DNA of 64,000 nucleotides from assembly GCA_945883545.1 (NCBI GenBank), contig CAMCXT010000007.1, forward strand, positions 18,445 to 82,444, given 5' to 3'. Shown here one piece after another: positions 53,164 through 63,051 of the stretch. The position numbers and the translations under genes were made by a program. This stretch comes from Chitinophaga pinensis. Lineage in GTDB: Bacteria; Bacteroidota; Bacteroidia; M30B66. Numbering within the stretch: the first letter of the stretch is position 1; each line of letters opens with the position of its first letter. The notes under the pieces are model-generated. The model ran no database searches, had not been told where the DNA came from, and saw nothing but the letters and a program-made list of their open reading frames with translations.

Positions 53164-54500
53164 GCTTTCAGGCCACTGAGAATTAATTCCTCAACCTCTT
53201 CTGAATTCCAGTTTTCTTCAATGTTAGGTAGCTTCATCACCTTCTGCATGATGTATTCCTGACGATCGCCTTTTTCCAATGCATCCGCATAAGGCACGTG
53301 ACTGAATGTAACCATCGAGTACAAAGGCGTCCAGAGTGTTGGATGCTTTTCGCTGAACCATCCTTCGATCTTTTTCTGGAGTAAGAATTCAGGTTGCGAT
53401 ACACGATCACGCATCTCGATGAAGTTTCTCAATGCCAATTCAGCTATCGCATCTCCATTTCGCTTTCTGCTTTGCTCGTATTTACGCATCAATGAAGCCC
53501 AATCGCCTTCGTGGTTGTCGAGTAACTCATTGAAAACACTACAATCTTCAAATCCACAATTCATTCCTTGTCCGTAGAATGGAACAATGGCGTGTGCCGA
53601 ATCACCGATGAGCATGATTTTATCGCCCCACGACCAAGGATAACAGCGAACGATAACCATAGCCGACGCTGGATTTTCGGCGTATTCTTCTCTGAAGTGC
53701 GGCATCAAATCTAAAACATCGGAGAATTGATCTCTGAAGAATGCTTCAGCTTTGTCGATTGTATCGAGGCTATCGAAAGAAAGTTCTCCTGTTTTCGGGA
53801 AGAACAATGTAAGGGTGAAACTTCCATCCAAATTGGGTAAAGCAATCAGCATGAAATCTTTACGAGGCCAAATATGCAGTGCGTTTTTTTCCAACTGATG
53901 CGATCCATCTGCCGCTGGCGGGATACTTAACTCCTTGTATGCGTAATCAATATAGTATTGTGAATAGTTATACCACGGGCGCTTTTCCATTTCTTTGCGC
54001 ACTTCCGAATAAGCTCCATCAGCACCAATAAGAAATTCCGATTCAACGGTGTGCTTTCCTTCTGGATTTTCGAAAACGGCAGTCCCTGTTTCGAGATTTA
54101 CATTTGTACAACGTTCGCTAAACTTGATCTTTACACCAGATTCCTCAGCCAAATCCATCAGTTTGCAATTCAATCCGCCTCGCGAAACGGAATAAATAGC
54201 TTGTCCATCTTTTCCATAATTCTGAAAGCTCAAATTCCCTTGTGTATCGTGCATTACACGGCGATACATGGCGATTGAGATCTCTTCTATTTCCTTTCTG
54301 ATTCCTACACCTTCTAGTCCTTTAAAACCTCGATCCGACAAAGCCAAGTTGATAGATCTGCCTGCACTCATTCTGTTAGAGCGCATGTCTGGACGTCTTT
54401 CGTACAAAGTAACATCGAAGCCACGTTTGGCGAGGTAAATCGATTGTAATGCGCCAACAAGGCCAGAGCCAGCGATGGTGATTTGTTTAGGTTTTAACAT
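53160..54500 (-). CDS. kmo: Kynurenine 3-monooxygenase
   Basis: A 446-residue FAD-dependent hydroxylase making 3-hydroxykynurenine. The FAD-binding GSGLVGALQSIYLAKRG is near residue 11, GRSINLALSDRGF near residue 48, and LIGDSAHAIVPFYGQGMNC near residue 295 (GD motif). The C-terminal region RLPVLERF-like helix is of normal length. It lies 7 bp from kynU on the same strand. Confidence 0.94.
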   Translation of the reverse strand: MLKPKQITIAGSGLVGALQSIYLAKRGFDVTLYERRPDMRSNRMSAGRSINLALSDRGFKGLEGVGIRKEIEEISIAMYRRVMHDTQGNLSFQNYGKDGQAIYSVSRGGLNCKLMDLAEESGVKIKFSERCTNVNLETGTAVFENPEGKHTVESEFLIGADGAYSEVRKEMEKRPWYNYSQYYIDYAYKELSIPPAADGSHQLEKNALHIWPRKDFMLIALPNLDGSFTLTLFFPKTGELSFDSLDTIDKAEAFFRDQFSDVLDLMPHFREEYAENPASAMVIVRCYPWSWGDKIMLIGDSAHAIVPFYGQGMNCGFEDCSVFNELLDNHEGDWASLMRKYEQSRKRNGDAIAELALRNFIEMRDRVSQPEFLLQKKIEGWFSEKHPTLWTPLYSMVTFSHVPYADALEKGDRQEYIMQKVMKLPNIEENWNSEEVEELILSGLKA

Positions 54501-54507
54501 GACTTAC

Positions 54508-55776
54508 TCAGTGTTTAAAAGAAGAGATGGTTTCAGCGAGACGGAAAACATCGGTGAAACTATTGTAAAGCGAAACTGGCGCAATGCGGATCACATTCGG
54601 TTCTCGCCAGTCGGCAATAATGCTGTTTTCGAGCAGATAGTCGAACATTTTTCGCCCATCGCGATGGAAGAGTAAACTCAATTGACAACCTCTAGAGGCT
54701 GGTGTGATGATGCTGAACATTCCTTCGAAACCTGGCAGATTTTGCACTTCACGTAACAACAGATCGGCATAACTGTTCAATTTTCGGGCTTTATCTAGCA
54801 AAGCTGGCATACCTGCTTGTTCGAAAAGCTCTAGCGAAGCCAGTTGAACGGCCATAGAAATAACTGGAGCGTTACTCATTTGCCAGCTTTCGGCGGTAGG
54901 AATAGGAATAAATTCTGGATCCATTTTGAACCGACTCGATTTGTCGTGTCCCCACCAGCCAGTGAGGCGAAACGTGTTCGGATTGCTACTGTGTTTTTCG
55001 TGGATGTAAATTCCAGCAACACCGCCTGGACCCGAGTTGAGGTATTTGTATGAGCACCAAGCGGCAAAGTCGACATCCCAATCGTGTAAATGCAATTCGA
55101 TATTTCCAATGGCATGAGCAAGATCAAATCCAGCGATAGCGCCAACTGCATGTGCTTCACGGGTTATGGCTTGCATGTCGAAAACCTGTCCGGTGTAATA
55201 GTTCACTCCACCAATCATCACCACAGCGAGTTGCTCTCCTTCTTCACGAATAGCTTCAATGATGTCTTCATGGTGAATCTCAACGCTGCCTTCACGTGGT
55301 GCAATTTCACGGATGGCCATTTTCGGATCTAGTCCGTGTAGTTTCGCTTGGCTTTCGAGTGCATAGATGTCTGAAGGAAACGCCTTTTGTTCGCAGATAA
55401 TTCTGAAACGGGATGTTGTTGGGCGGTAAAAAGAAACCATCAAAAGGTGAAGATTCACCGTGAGGGCATTCATAGCAACAACTTCGTTGGGTTTCGCGCC
55501 GGTAATTTTTGCTAGCAGTGGAGCAAATTGTTCATGGTAACTCACCCAAGGGCGTTCGGCAAACACATGGCCTTCAACGCCGAGGTTGGCCCAGTCGCGA
55601 AGTTCTTTCGAAATGGACGCTTCCGCACCTTTGGGTTGCAGTCCGAGGGAGTTGCCACAGAAATAGGCTGCAGTTTTTCCGTGTAGAACTGGTAGGTGAA
55701 ATTGCTGACGAAAATCTCTTAAAAGATCCTTCTGATCGAGGTTTTCAGCATATGCAGAATTGAATTCCAGAAGCAT
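54508..55776 (-). CDS. kynU: Kynureninase
   Basis: A 422-residue PLP enzyme that cleaves 3-hydroxykynurenine to 3-hydroxyanthranilate and alanine. The N-terminal CGNSLGLQP, central GFDLAHAIGNIELHLHDW and PLP-lysine segment WCSYKYLNSGPGGV match the family. It is the first gene of a kynU-kmo pair; 3-hydroxyanthranilate dioxygenase is not in this window. Confidence 0.95.
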   Translation of the reverse strand: MLLEFNSAYAENLDQKDLLRDFRQQFHLPVLHGKTAAYFCGNSLGLQPKGAEASISKELRDWANLGVEGHVFAERPWVSYHEQFAPLLAKITGAKPNEVVAMNALTVNLHLLMVSFYRPTTSRFRIICEQKAFPSDIYALESQAKLHGLDPKMAIREIAPREGSVEIHHEDIIEAIREEGEQLAVVMIGGVNYYTGQVFDMQAITREAHAVGAIAGFDLAHAIGNIELHLHDWDVDFAAWCSYKYLNSGPGGVAGIYIHEKHSSNPNTFRLTGWWGHDKSSRFKMDPEFIPIPTAESWQMSNAPVISMAVQLASLELFEQAGMPALLDKARKLNSYADLLLREVQNLPGFEGMFSIITPASRGCQLSLLFHRDGRKMFDYLLENSIIADWREPNVIRIAPVSLYNSFTDVFRLAETISSFKH

Positions 55777-56257
55777 ATATTTTTGTTTTCAAACTTCAGC
55801 ATTCTAAATTGATCTCGCAACCAGTTCTGAGGGAAAACAATAAATACAGGATTCTGATTTTCTTGAAGAGGCAGAGTAATATCTTGCCAAATATTATTGC
55901 GAGTTTGGAGTGCCAATTAATGCAACACAGAATTTTATTTCGAATCGAAACATGATTCAGATTCATACGTAAAGTGCAGCAGTTTAAATCTGACTAATAC
56001 AACATGAGTGTTTATGCCTATTTAATTGAAAAACATTTTTGAAAATTTGTATATCGCTGTAAGTCAGTATTTTCAAATTCTTTTGAATGGGCAATGAAAT
56101 TCTTTGTAAAACGATTTATAAATGTATCTTTAATCTTCGGTTGCTATAATAAAAATGTTTAGGGCATTAATTTTCAGAATTGCTAATAAAACAACAAAAA
56201 GATTGTTGACCTGAACTAAAAAAACGCAATTATCAGTAATACAGTGAATTTAATAAC
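55777..56257. other. Intergenic region between kynU and recQ
   Basis: About 480 bp, AT-rich, between divergent genes. No reading frame, repeat or RNA gene was recognised; a promoter for each neighbour must be here but no clear TAnnTTTG element was seen. Confidence 0.5.
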
Positions 56258-58462
56258 ATGTTGGAAGTAGCAGAAAGTCCAGTTCATTTATCCGAACAAC
56301 TGAATCATTTTTTTGGCTTTAGTTCATTTAAAGGCGAACAGGAATCAATAATAACAAATATCCTCAACGGGCAAGACACATTTGTGATTATGCCAACAGG
56401 TGGAGGTAAGTCGCTCTGTTATCAGTTGCCGGCCTTAATCTCTGAAGGAACTGCAATCATTGTTTCTCCTTTGATCGCCTTGATGAAAAACCAAGTAGAC
56501 TCTATCCGGAATTTTGGAGGAGCTACTGGAATTGCGCATTTTATGAACTCTTCGCTCAACAAAAGCGAAATTGCGCAAGTAAAAGCCGATATCACAAGTG
56601 GAGTAACCAAATTGCTTTACGTCGCTCCTGAATCTCTTACAAAAGACGAGAATGTTCAGTTCCTCAAGGAAATCAATATCTCTTTCTTTGCGATTGATGA
56701 AGCGCATTGTATTTCTGAATGGGGACACGATTTCCGCCCAGAATACCGCCGTTTAAGACCTATCATTGAAGCTATCGGAACTGTGCCTATCATGGCGCTT
56801 ACCGCTACAGCAACGCCGAAAGTTCAGCAGGATATCATGAAAAACCTGAACATGAATGAGGCAACCCTTTTCAAATCTTCTTTCAATCGCGACAACCTAT
56901 ATTATGAGGTGCGCCCGAAGAAAGATGTTGTAAAGGAAATCATCCGTTTCATTCGTCTTCATCCTGGTAAATCAGGTATCATCTATTGCCTTAGCCGCAA
57001 AAAGGTAGAGGAAATTGCAGAAACACTCGTTGTAAACGGCATCAAAGCTTTGCCTTATCACGCAGGACTAGACGCAAGCACCCGCGCATCACACCAAGAC
57101 AAATTCCTCATGGAAGAAGCTGATGTGATTGTAGCAACAATTGCCTTCGGAATGGGAATCGACAAGCCAGACGTGCGTTTTGTGATCCACCACGAAATGC
57201 CGAAAAGCCTCGAAGGTTACTACCAAGAAACCGGACGCGCTGGCCGCGATGGTGGAGAAGGGATGTGCTTGGCATTCTACAGTTACGACGACATCCAGAA
57301 ACTGGAGAAATTCCTCAAAAACAAACACGTCGCTGAACAAGAAATCGGTCAACAACTGTTAGCCGAAACCATCGGATATGCCGAAACTTCGATGTGCCGC
57401 AGAAAGTTTATCCTTCACTATTTCGGTGAAGAATACAACGAAAGCGGTTGCAACAGTATGTGCGACAATTGCCGCCATCCAAAAAAGAAATTCGATGGCA
57501 TGGAAGATATCTGCCAAGCATTGGATGCTGTTTTAGGTGTAAAAGAGATCTTCAAAGACAAACATATCGTTCATGTTCTAACTGGAGCAATCAACTCGAC
57601 CGTAAAGTCATACAAACACGATCAATTGGAGCTGTTTGGTAAAGGGTCCGACAAGTCGCCACTTCATTGGAACAGCGTTATCCGCCAAGCGGTTGTTCAA
57701 GGTTTCCTCGAAAAGGAAATTGAGAATTATGGCACCTTGAAACTTACAACAGCAGGCCACGATTTTCTCGAGAATCCATATGAAATCATGATCACCGAAG
57801 ACCATGATTATTCAGATACCGACGATGATGATGAAATCATTGCAGCCGGTGGACAAGGTGGTGGAGCCGCAGATGAAACGCTCTTCGCCATGTTGAAGGA
57901 TTTGACTCGGAAAATTGCGAAGAAGCACAACATGCCGCCTTACGTTATTTTCCAAGAACAATCGCTCATCGACATGACGATTCAGTATCCTTTGAACATC
58001 AACGAATTGAAGCAAATTTCGGGTGTTGGTGCTGGTAAAGCAGAGAAGTATGGGAAGGAGTTCGCACAGCTTATTTCCGATTATGTGCGCGACAATGAAA
58101 TCGATAGACCAATGAGTATGGTGGTTAAATCGGTTGTAAATAAATCTACACAGAAAGTTCATATCATCCAAAGTGTCGACCGTAAAATCGCACTCGAAGA
58201 CATTGCTAGTCAGCGCGGTCTTTCAATGGATCAGCTAATCGAAGAAATGGAAGCCATAGTTTATTCAGGCACCCGTCTCGATATCGGCTATTACATCGAT
58301 GATGTGATTGATGAAGAAATTCAGGAAGAAATTATCGACTACTTCAAGTCATCTGAAACCGATTCTATGACAGTTGCTGTTAAAGAACTTGGCGACAATG
58401 AAATTGGAGAACTAGAACTTCGCTTGGTTCGTTTACGTTTCATTTCAGAAAACGGGAACTAA
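56258..58462 (+). CDS. recQ: ATP-dependent DNA helicase RecQ
   Basis: A 734-residue 3'-5' helicase for recombination and replication-fork repair. The helicase core has MPTGGGKSLCYQLPAL (motif I), DEAHCISEWGHDFRPEYR (motif II) and QETGRAGRDGGEG (motif VI). The RQC zinc cysteines are seen as C-R-R-K, then GCNSMCDNCRHP. An HRDC-like domain with SLIDMTIQYPLNINELKQ follows at about residue 570, then a C-terminal acidic helix-turn-helix-like tail. Confidence 0.95.
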   Translation: MLEVAESPVHLSEQLNHFFGFSSFKGEQESIITNILNGQDTFVIMPTGGGKSLCYQLPALISEGTAIIVSPLIALMKNQVDSIRNFGGATGIAHFMNSSLNKSEIAQVKADITSGVTKLLYVAPESLTKDENVQFLKEINISFFAIDEAHCISEWGHDFRPEYRRLRPIIEAIGTVPIMALTATATPKVQQDIMKNLNMNEATLFKSSFNRDNLYYEVRPKKDVVKEIIRFIRLHPGKSGIIYCLSRKKVEEIAETLVVNGIKALPYHAGLDASTRASHQDKFLMEEADVIVATIAFGMGIDKPDVRFVIHHEMPKSLEGYYQETGRAGRDGGEGMCLAFYSYDDIQKLEKFLKNKHVAEQEIGQQLLAETIGYAETSMCRRKFILHYFGEEYNESGCNSMCDNCRHPKKKFDGMEDICQALDAVLGVKEIFKDKHIVHVLTGAINSTVKSYKHDQLELFGKGSDKSPLHWNSVIRQAVVQGFLEKEIENYGTLKLTTAGHDFLENPYEIMITEDHDYSDTDDDDEIIAAGGQGGGAADETLFAMLKDLTRKIAKKHNMPPYVIFQEQSLIDMTIQYPLNINELKQISGVGAGKAEKYGKEFAQLISDYVRDNEIDRPMSMVVKSVVNKSTQKVHIIQSVDRKIALEDIASQRGLSMDQLIEEMEAIVYSGTRLDIGYYIDDVIDEEIQEEIIDYFKSSETDSMTVAVKELGDNEIGELELRLVRLRFISENGN

Positions 58463-58488
58463 CAAATAAATAAAAAGCTGTTATTCTG

Positions 58489-58530
58489 AACGGTGCTGCA
58501 ACATTCCTTTGTTCAGCACCGTTTGTTTTT
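58489..58530 (+). terminator. Terminator of recQ
   Basis: AACGGTGCTG(C)AACA (58489-58503) pairs with TGTTCAGCACCGTT (58510-58523), with one bulged C, followed by TGTTTTT. Confidence 0.85.
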
Positions 58531-58546
58531 GGTATCTTTCCAAACG

Positions 58547-61165
58547 ATGATTTTCCGCCTCATTTTGTTGATTTGTATCAGCCTTTCGCTAGTGAAAGAG
58601 GCATATGCTACGCACAATCGAGCGGGAGAAATCACCTATAGGCATCTCGGAGGTTTTCAGTATGAAGCCACCATCATTACCTACACAAAATTGGATAGCC
58701 CCGCCGATCGGCCCGAACTTGGCATCTCATGGGGCGATGGAAGCATTGATACCATCCCTCGAATCAACGGAAATGGCTTGGGTGAAATTCTGTCGCTCGA
58801 TATTAAAAAGAACATCTACGTTGGGGTTCACACGTTTCCAGCACCATCGGTGTATGTAATTAGTTTCGAAGACCCCAATCGAAATGGCGGTGTCGTGAAC
58901 ATCCCGAACTCCATCAATATCCCATTTTTTGTGTCTACAGAGTTGATCATCAACCCTTTTCTTGGAGTAAATAATTCGGTTCAACTACTTAACCCTCCGA
59001 TTGATCAAGCGTGTCCAGGTCAAATTTTCATCCATAATCCAGGCGCCTACGATCCTGATGGTGATAGTATTTCGTATCGGATTGTAAATTGTCGTGGCGA
59101 AAATGGTGTCGTAATTCCAGGATTTATTCAGCCAGTTGCAACCAATAGCTTCACACTCGATCCTCTCACTGGCGACTTAGTTTGGAATACTCCACCATTA
59201 AATGGAATTGGTGAATACAACGTGGCGTTTATCATCGAAGAGTGGAGAAATGGCATTTTGATCGGGTCAGTAACGCGCGACATGCAGATTGATGTTGTGC
59301 CTTGTCAAAACCAACCTCCAACGATTATTGGTTTGCCAGATCTTTGCGTGGATGCAGGAACATCCATCGGATTTGAAGTTTTGGCAACCGATTCCGACAA
59401 TCCATCCCAATTGGTAACGCTTTCGGCCACTGGAGGTCCTCTGCTTTTCGATCCTCCAGGGAATGCGGTGTTTACTAGTATCACCGGACAGTCATCTGCC
59501 GTTCAAACCTTCACTTGGAACACCAGCTGTGATCATGTTCGCAGGGAACCTTATTTAATCACCTTCAAGGCTATTGACAACGGACAGCCCAATTTAGCTT
59601 ACTACGAAACGATGCAAGTGCAGGTAGTTGCTCAAGCTCCTGAAAATCTCACTGCATCCCCGCAAGGAAATACCATTAGCCTCAATTGGGAGATTAGCCC
59701 TTGCGCAAAAGCAAGTGGATATGCCATTTACAGACGAAATGGATTCTATGGTTTCCTGCCCGATCAGTGCGAAACTGGAGTTCCAGCCTATACAGGTTAC
59801 CAATTGGTCGACACCGTTAATGGACTAAACTCATTGTCATACATTGATGGCCTCACCCAAGGATCATTATTGCCTGGAAGAAGCTATTGTTATATGGTTA
59901 TCGCACTTTTCCCTGACGGAGCTGAAAGTTATGCATCTAACGAAGCTTGTGTGGAGTTGGCAGATCTTCTTCCTGTAATTACCCATGTAAGTATAGATAG
60001 CACAGCATTGAACAACGGCAAAATATATGTCGAATGGTCGAAACCTGATGATTTAGATTTAGTGCAATGGCCTGGACCTTATCAATATGTACTTCAAAGA
60101 GCGCAGGGATTTGGCGGGAATAATTTCATCGATGTTGCAACCTTAAATGGACTAAACGACACAACTTACATCGATTTGAATTCACAGCTCAATACATTAG
60201 AGAATGGGTGGAGTTATAAAGTTCGTTTAGAGCAAATTGCCAATGGTGCTGAAACGATTGGTTCGGGACTGCCATCTTCGTCGGTTTTCTTGCAAGCATC
60301 GGGAAGCGACAATGCAATTAATCTTTCTTGGAACTTCGATGTTTTATGGGAAAACGACAGCTTTATCGTTTATCGGAAAAACACAGTAACAGGAAACTTC
60401 GACTCGATTGGTGTTACCCAAAATCGCACTTTCAGCGACACTGGTTTAGCCAATGGGGTGATCTATTGTTACAGAATTTTATCCTCTGGTGCATTTACAG
60501 CATCGGGCTTCGAAAATCCTTTGCTCAACTATTCTCAAGAAGTTTGCTCGTCGGCACAAGACTTAACCGCTCCTTGTGCTCCACCAGTTTTGATTTTTAG
60601 TTCATGTGATTCATTGAGCAATACATTGCAATGGAGTCCTTCGAACGACGCATGTGCTTCTGATGTTTTGAAGTACAAGATTTATTTCAAACCTTTAATC
60701 GACGCGCCTTTCGAATTGATTGATTCAACAGATTTTGGCACCTTTACGTTTGAACATTTGCCTGGTTGGCAAGTAGCAGGCTGTTACAAGATTGTTGCAG
60801 TTGATTCATCAGGGAATGAAAGCAATTCCTTGGCTGTATGCGTCGACAATTGTCCTGAATACACTTTGCCGAATGTTTTTTCTCCAAATGGGGATGGATT
60901 TAATGATGCCTTCAGACCATTCCCATATGCGTTTATCGAAAGTGTTTCATTCACAGTGCATAACCGCTGGGGTATTGAAGTTTTCGAAACTACGAATCCT
61001 GAATTGCTCTGGAATGGAAGGGTAAAAAATACAGGAGCTCTTGTTCCAGATGGTGTATACCTTTATATATGTATCGTAAATGAACTAAGGCTTACTGGAA
61101 TTGTTCAGAGAACATTAAAAGGTACCATCCAGGTAATTGGAAGCAACAATACACCCATCGATTAA
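58547..61165 (+). CDS. Secreted protein with fibronectin-like domains and gliding-motility/T9SS type B C-terminus
   Basis: An 872-residue secreted protein starting at 58547 after an 18-codon open stretch that overlaps the terminator. Signal peptide MIFRLILLICISLSLVKEAYA. Residues 22-250 are an N-terminal beta domain (THNRAGEITYRHLGG) common in Bacteroidota surface proteins, with cadherin-like VPCQNQPPTIIGLPDLC after it. Several fibronectin III-like domains follow (SLNWEISPC...). The C-terminus (FSPNGDGFNDAFRPF, HNRWGIEVFET, WNG) is the CHU_C/T9SS type B sorting signal. Confidence 0.85.
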   Translation: MIFRLILLICISLSLVKEAYATHNRAGEITYRHLGGFQYEATIITYTKLDSPADRPELGISWGDGSIDTIPRINGNGLGEILSLDIKKNIYVGVHTFPAPSVYVISFEDPNRNGGVVNIPNSINIPFFVSTELIINPFLGVNNSVQLLNPPIDQACPGQIFIHNPGAYDPDGDSISYRIVNCRGENGVVIPGFIQPVATNSFTLDPLTGDLVWNTPPLNGIGEYNVAFIIEEWRNGILIGSVTRDMQIDVVPCQNQPPTIIGLPDLCVDAGTSIGFEVLATDSDNPSQLVTLSATGGPLLFDPPGNAVFTSITGQSSAVQTFTWNTSCDHVRREPYLITFKAIDNGQPNLAYYETMQVQVVAQAPENLTASPQGNTISLNWEISPCAKASGYAIYRRNGFYGFLPDQCETGVPAYTGYQLVDTVNGLNSLSYIDGLTQGSLLPGRSYCYMVIALFPDGAESYASNEACVELADLLPVITHVSIDSTALNNGKIYVEWSKPDDLDLVQWPGPYQYVLQRAQGFGGNNFIDVATLNGLNDTTYIDLNSQLNTLENGWSYKVRLEQIANGAETIGSGLPSSSVFLQASGSDNAINLSWNFDVLWENDSFIVYRKNTVTGNFDSIGVTQNRTFSDTGLANGVIYCYRILSSGAFTASGFENPLLNYSQEVCSSAQDLTAPCAPPVLIFSSCDSLSNTLQWSPSNDACASDVLKYKIYFKPLIDAPFELIDSTDFGTFTFEHLPGWQVAGCYKIVAVDSSGNESNSLAVCVDNCPEYTLPNVFSPNGDGFNDAFRPFPYAFIESVSFTVHNRWGIEVFETTNPELLWNGRVKNTGALVPDGVYLYICIVNELRLTGIVQRTLKGTIQVIGSNNTPID

Positions 61166-61166
61166 C

Positions 61167-61763
61167 ATGTTTACAGGAATTATAGAATCCTCGGCGGAGG
61201 TGCAAAAAATCGAAAGAACAGGCACAAATGTTCAGTTCACTTTGGAGACTTCGATTGCTAAAGAATTGAAAGTCGACCAAAGTTTGGCGCACAATGGTGT
61301 TTGTTTAACAGTTACTTCGGTTGATGGAAATTGCTATCAAGTTACAGCGATCAGCGAAACCTTGAATCGAACCAATTTAGGCGAACTTCAAATTGGTGAC
61401 AGGGTGAATTTAGAACGTTGTCTTGCTGCAAATGGTCGTCTAGATGGCCATATCGTTCAAGGTCATGTGGATGGAATTGGGGAACTGGTTAAGTTGATCG
61501 ACCGAGATGGAAGTTGGGCATTGTATTTTCAACACGATCATAACCCGAATTGGGTAACTGTTGAAAAAGGATCTATTTGTGTGAATGGTGTGAGTTTAAC
61601 GGTTGTAGAATCCAGTCAAACGGGCTTTTCAGTTGAAATTATTCCCTATACCTGGGAAAATACCAATTTAGGAAAACTGAAAGAAGGCGATAAAGTGAAT
61701 TTAGAATTTGACATTTTAGGGAAGTACGCAGCTCGATTGATGCAGCCTTTTGTCAAAGCTTGA
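61167..61763 (+). CDS. ribE: Riboflavin synthase alpha chain
   Basis: A 198-residue enzyme that turns two lumazines into riboflavin. Starts at 61167 (MFTGIIESSAEV), the usual start. It has two lumazine-binding repeats: NGVCLTVTSV (about residue 46) and NGVSLTVVE (about residue 142), each followed by NLG. It lies 1 bp after the surface-protein stop, an accident or coupling. It has no visible FMN riboswitch. Confidence 0.95.
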   Translation: MFTGIIESSAEVQKIERTGTNVQFTLETSIAKELKVDQSLAHNGVCLTVTSVDGNCYQVTAISETLNRTNLGELQIGDRVNLERCLAANGRLDGHIVQGHVDGIGELVKLIDRDGSWALYFQHDHNPNWVTVEKGSICVNGVSLTVVESSQTGFSVEIIPYTWENTNLGKLKEGDKVNLEFDILGKYAARLMQPFVKA

Positions 61764-61883
61764 TTTTCAATTATTAATAATTTTTATGATGATAGAACAA
61801 AACATCTTTAGTTGTGTTCTCTAAGCACCCTGTTAACAGAATTCTCTATAGCAGAATTGTGAAGCAGTTAAAGTGTTGAAGAG

Positions 61884-62819
61884 ATGCATCCGTTGAATGC
61901 CAAGTATTCTATCAAAGATCTAGAAAGACTTTCTGGAGTTAAGGCCCATACGATCCGTATTTGGGAGCAGCGATATAATCTGTTAACTCCAGATCGTACC
62001 GATACCAACATTCGTTTGTATAGCGATCACGACGTTAAGTTGCTGCTTAATATTTCTCTCCTAATACGTCATGGCGGTAAAATCTCACACTTGTCGAAGT
62101 TGAGTTTAGTTGAAATTTCTCAGAAAATCATCGAGCTTAGCCGCTCTAATACAGATAAAACCTCATATTTCGAAGTTCAAATCGATCAATTGGTTTTGTC
62201 GATGATTGAATTCGATGACGCTCGTTTTGAACAAACCATCAGCGATTCAGTTTTGAAACATGGTTTTGAAATAACGATGCTGAATGCAATTATCCCATTC
62301 CTGCAAAAGGTTGGAATGATGTGGTTGTCAGGAGAATCATCTATTCTTCAGGAGCATTTTATTAGCAGTCTGGTTCGTAAAAACCTCATTATTGCAATCA
62401 ATTCTTTGCCCGCAGTTAGAGATTCTCAAGCAGATTCATTTATGTTATTCTTGCCAGAAGGTGAGCTGCATGAAACTGGTTTGTTGTTTTCAAATTATAT
62501 CCTAAAGGCAAGAGGCAAAAAAGTTACCTACATGGGGCAGACGTTGCCACGAGAAGATGTTCAAAGTTTTTGTAAGGAGCACAAGCCCAATTATATATTA
62601 ACTTTCTTCACTGCTGCGCACTCAGTTGCAAGCATTAACCAATATTTGAAAGATCTCAACGAATTATCGGGCAATACTAAAGTATTAGTTGCTGGCATGC
62701 AAATTCATGATCCTGCCATTGAAATTCCACAAGGCGTTACTTTTATTAGTAATGTTATGGATCTCATCCAGCTTGCAGAAGGTTCAGTTCAACACCTGAA
62801 AACAGGAACCGGCAGTTGA
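61884..62819 (+). CDS. MerR-family regulator with B12-binding domain (CarH/LitR-like)
   Basis: A 311-residue transcription factor. Residues 8-75 are a MerR DNA-binding domain (YSIKDLERLSGVKAHTIRIW, then QRYNLLTPDRTDTNIRLYSD). Then comes a B12-binding helical module with W147, I154, E157 and H158, and a Rossmann domain with ELHETG (His196, the expected cobalamin lower ligand). Position 148 is Leu instead of the His found in T. thermophilus CarH. It controls carotenoid genes in relatives and is placed before sigma and crtB genes here. Its regulator target is inferred. Confidence 0.85.
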   Translation: MHPLNAKYSIKDLERLSGVKAHTIRIWEQRYNLLTPDRTDTNIRLYSDHDVKLLLNISLLIRHGGKISHLSKLSLVEISQKIIELSRSNTDKTSYFEVQIDQLVLSMIEFDDARFEQTISDSVLKHGFEITMLNAIIPFLQKVGMMWLSGESSILQEHFISSLVRKNLIIAINSLPAVRDSQADSFMLFLPEGELHETGLLFSNYILKARGKKVTYMGQTLPREDVQSFCKEHKPNYILTFFTAAHSVASINQYLKDLNELSGNTKVLVAGMQIHDPAIEIPQGVTFISNVMDLIQLAEGSVQHLKTGTGS

Positions 62820-62845
62820 CTTGCTATATAGATATTTGAAATTTT

Positions 62846-62872
62846 AGGCATCCTAATTAGGGTGCCTTTTTT
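62846..62872 (+). terminator. Terminator of the MerR gene
   Basis: AGGCATCC pairs with GGGTGCCT (one G-U pair), then TTTTTTG. It lies 27 bp after the stop. Confidence 0.75.
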
Positions 62873-63051
62873 GTTTTGTATATACATAAACAAACCATAG
62901 ATTTTCATTCTCTGGCAGCTCATTGTTGATCGTTAAACAAGTCATTTGTAAGGGCTGCCATTATTTAGAAAGAGTATAAATAGTCGTATATTGCTGAAAA
63001 ACAATTAAATACAAAGAAATTTTATTTGAAAATATATGTACCTACAAATTA

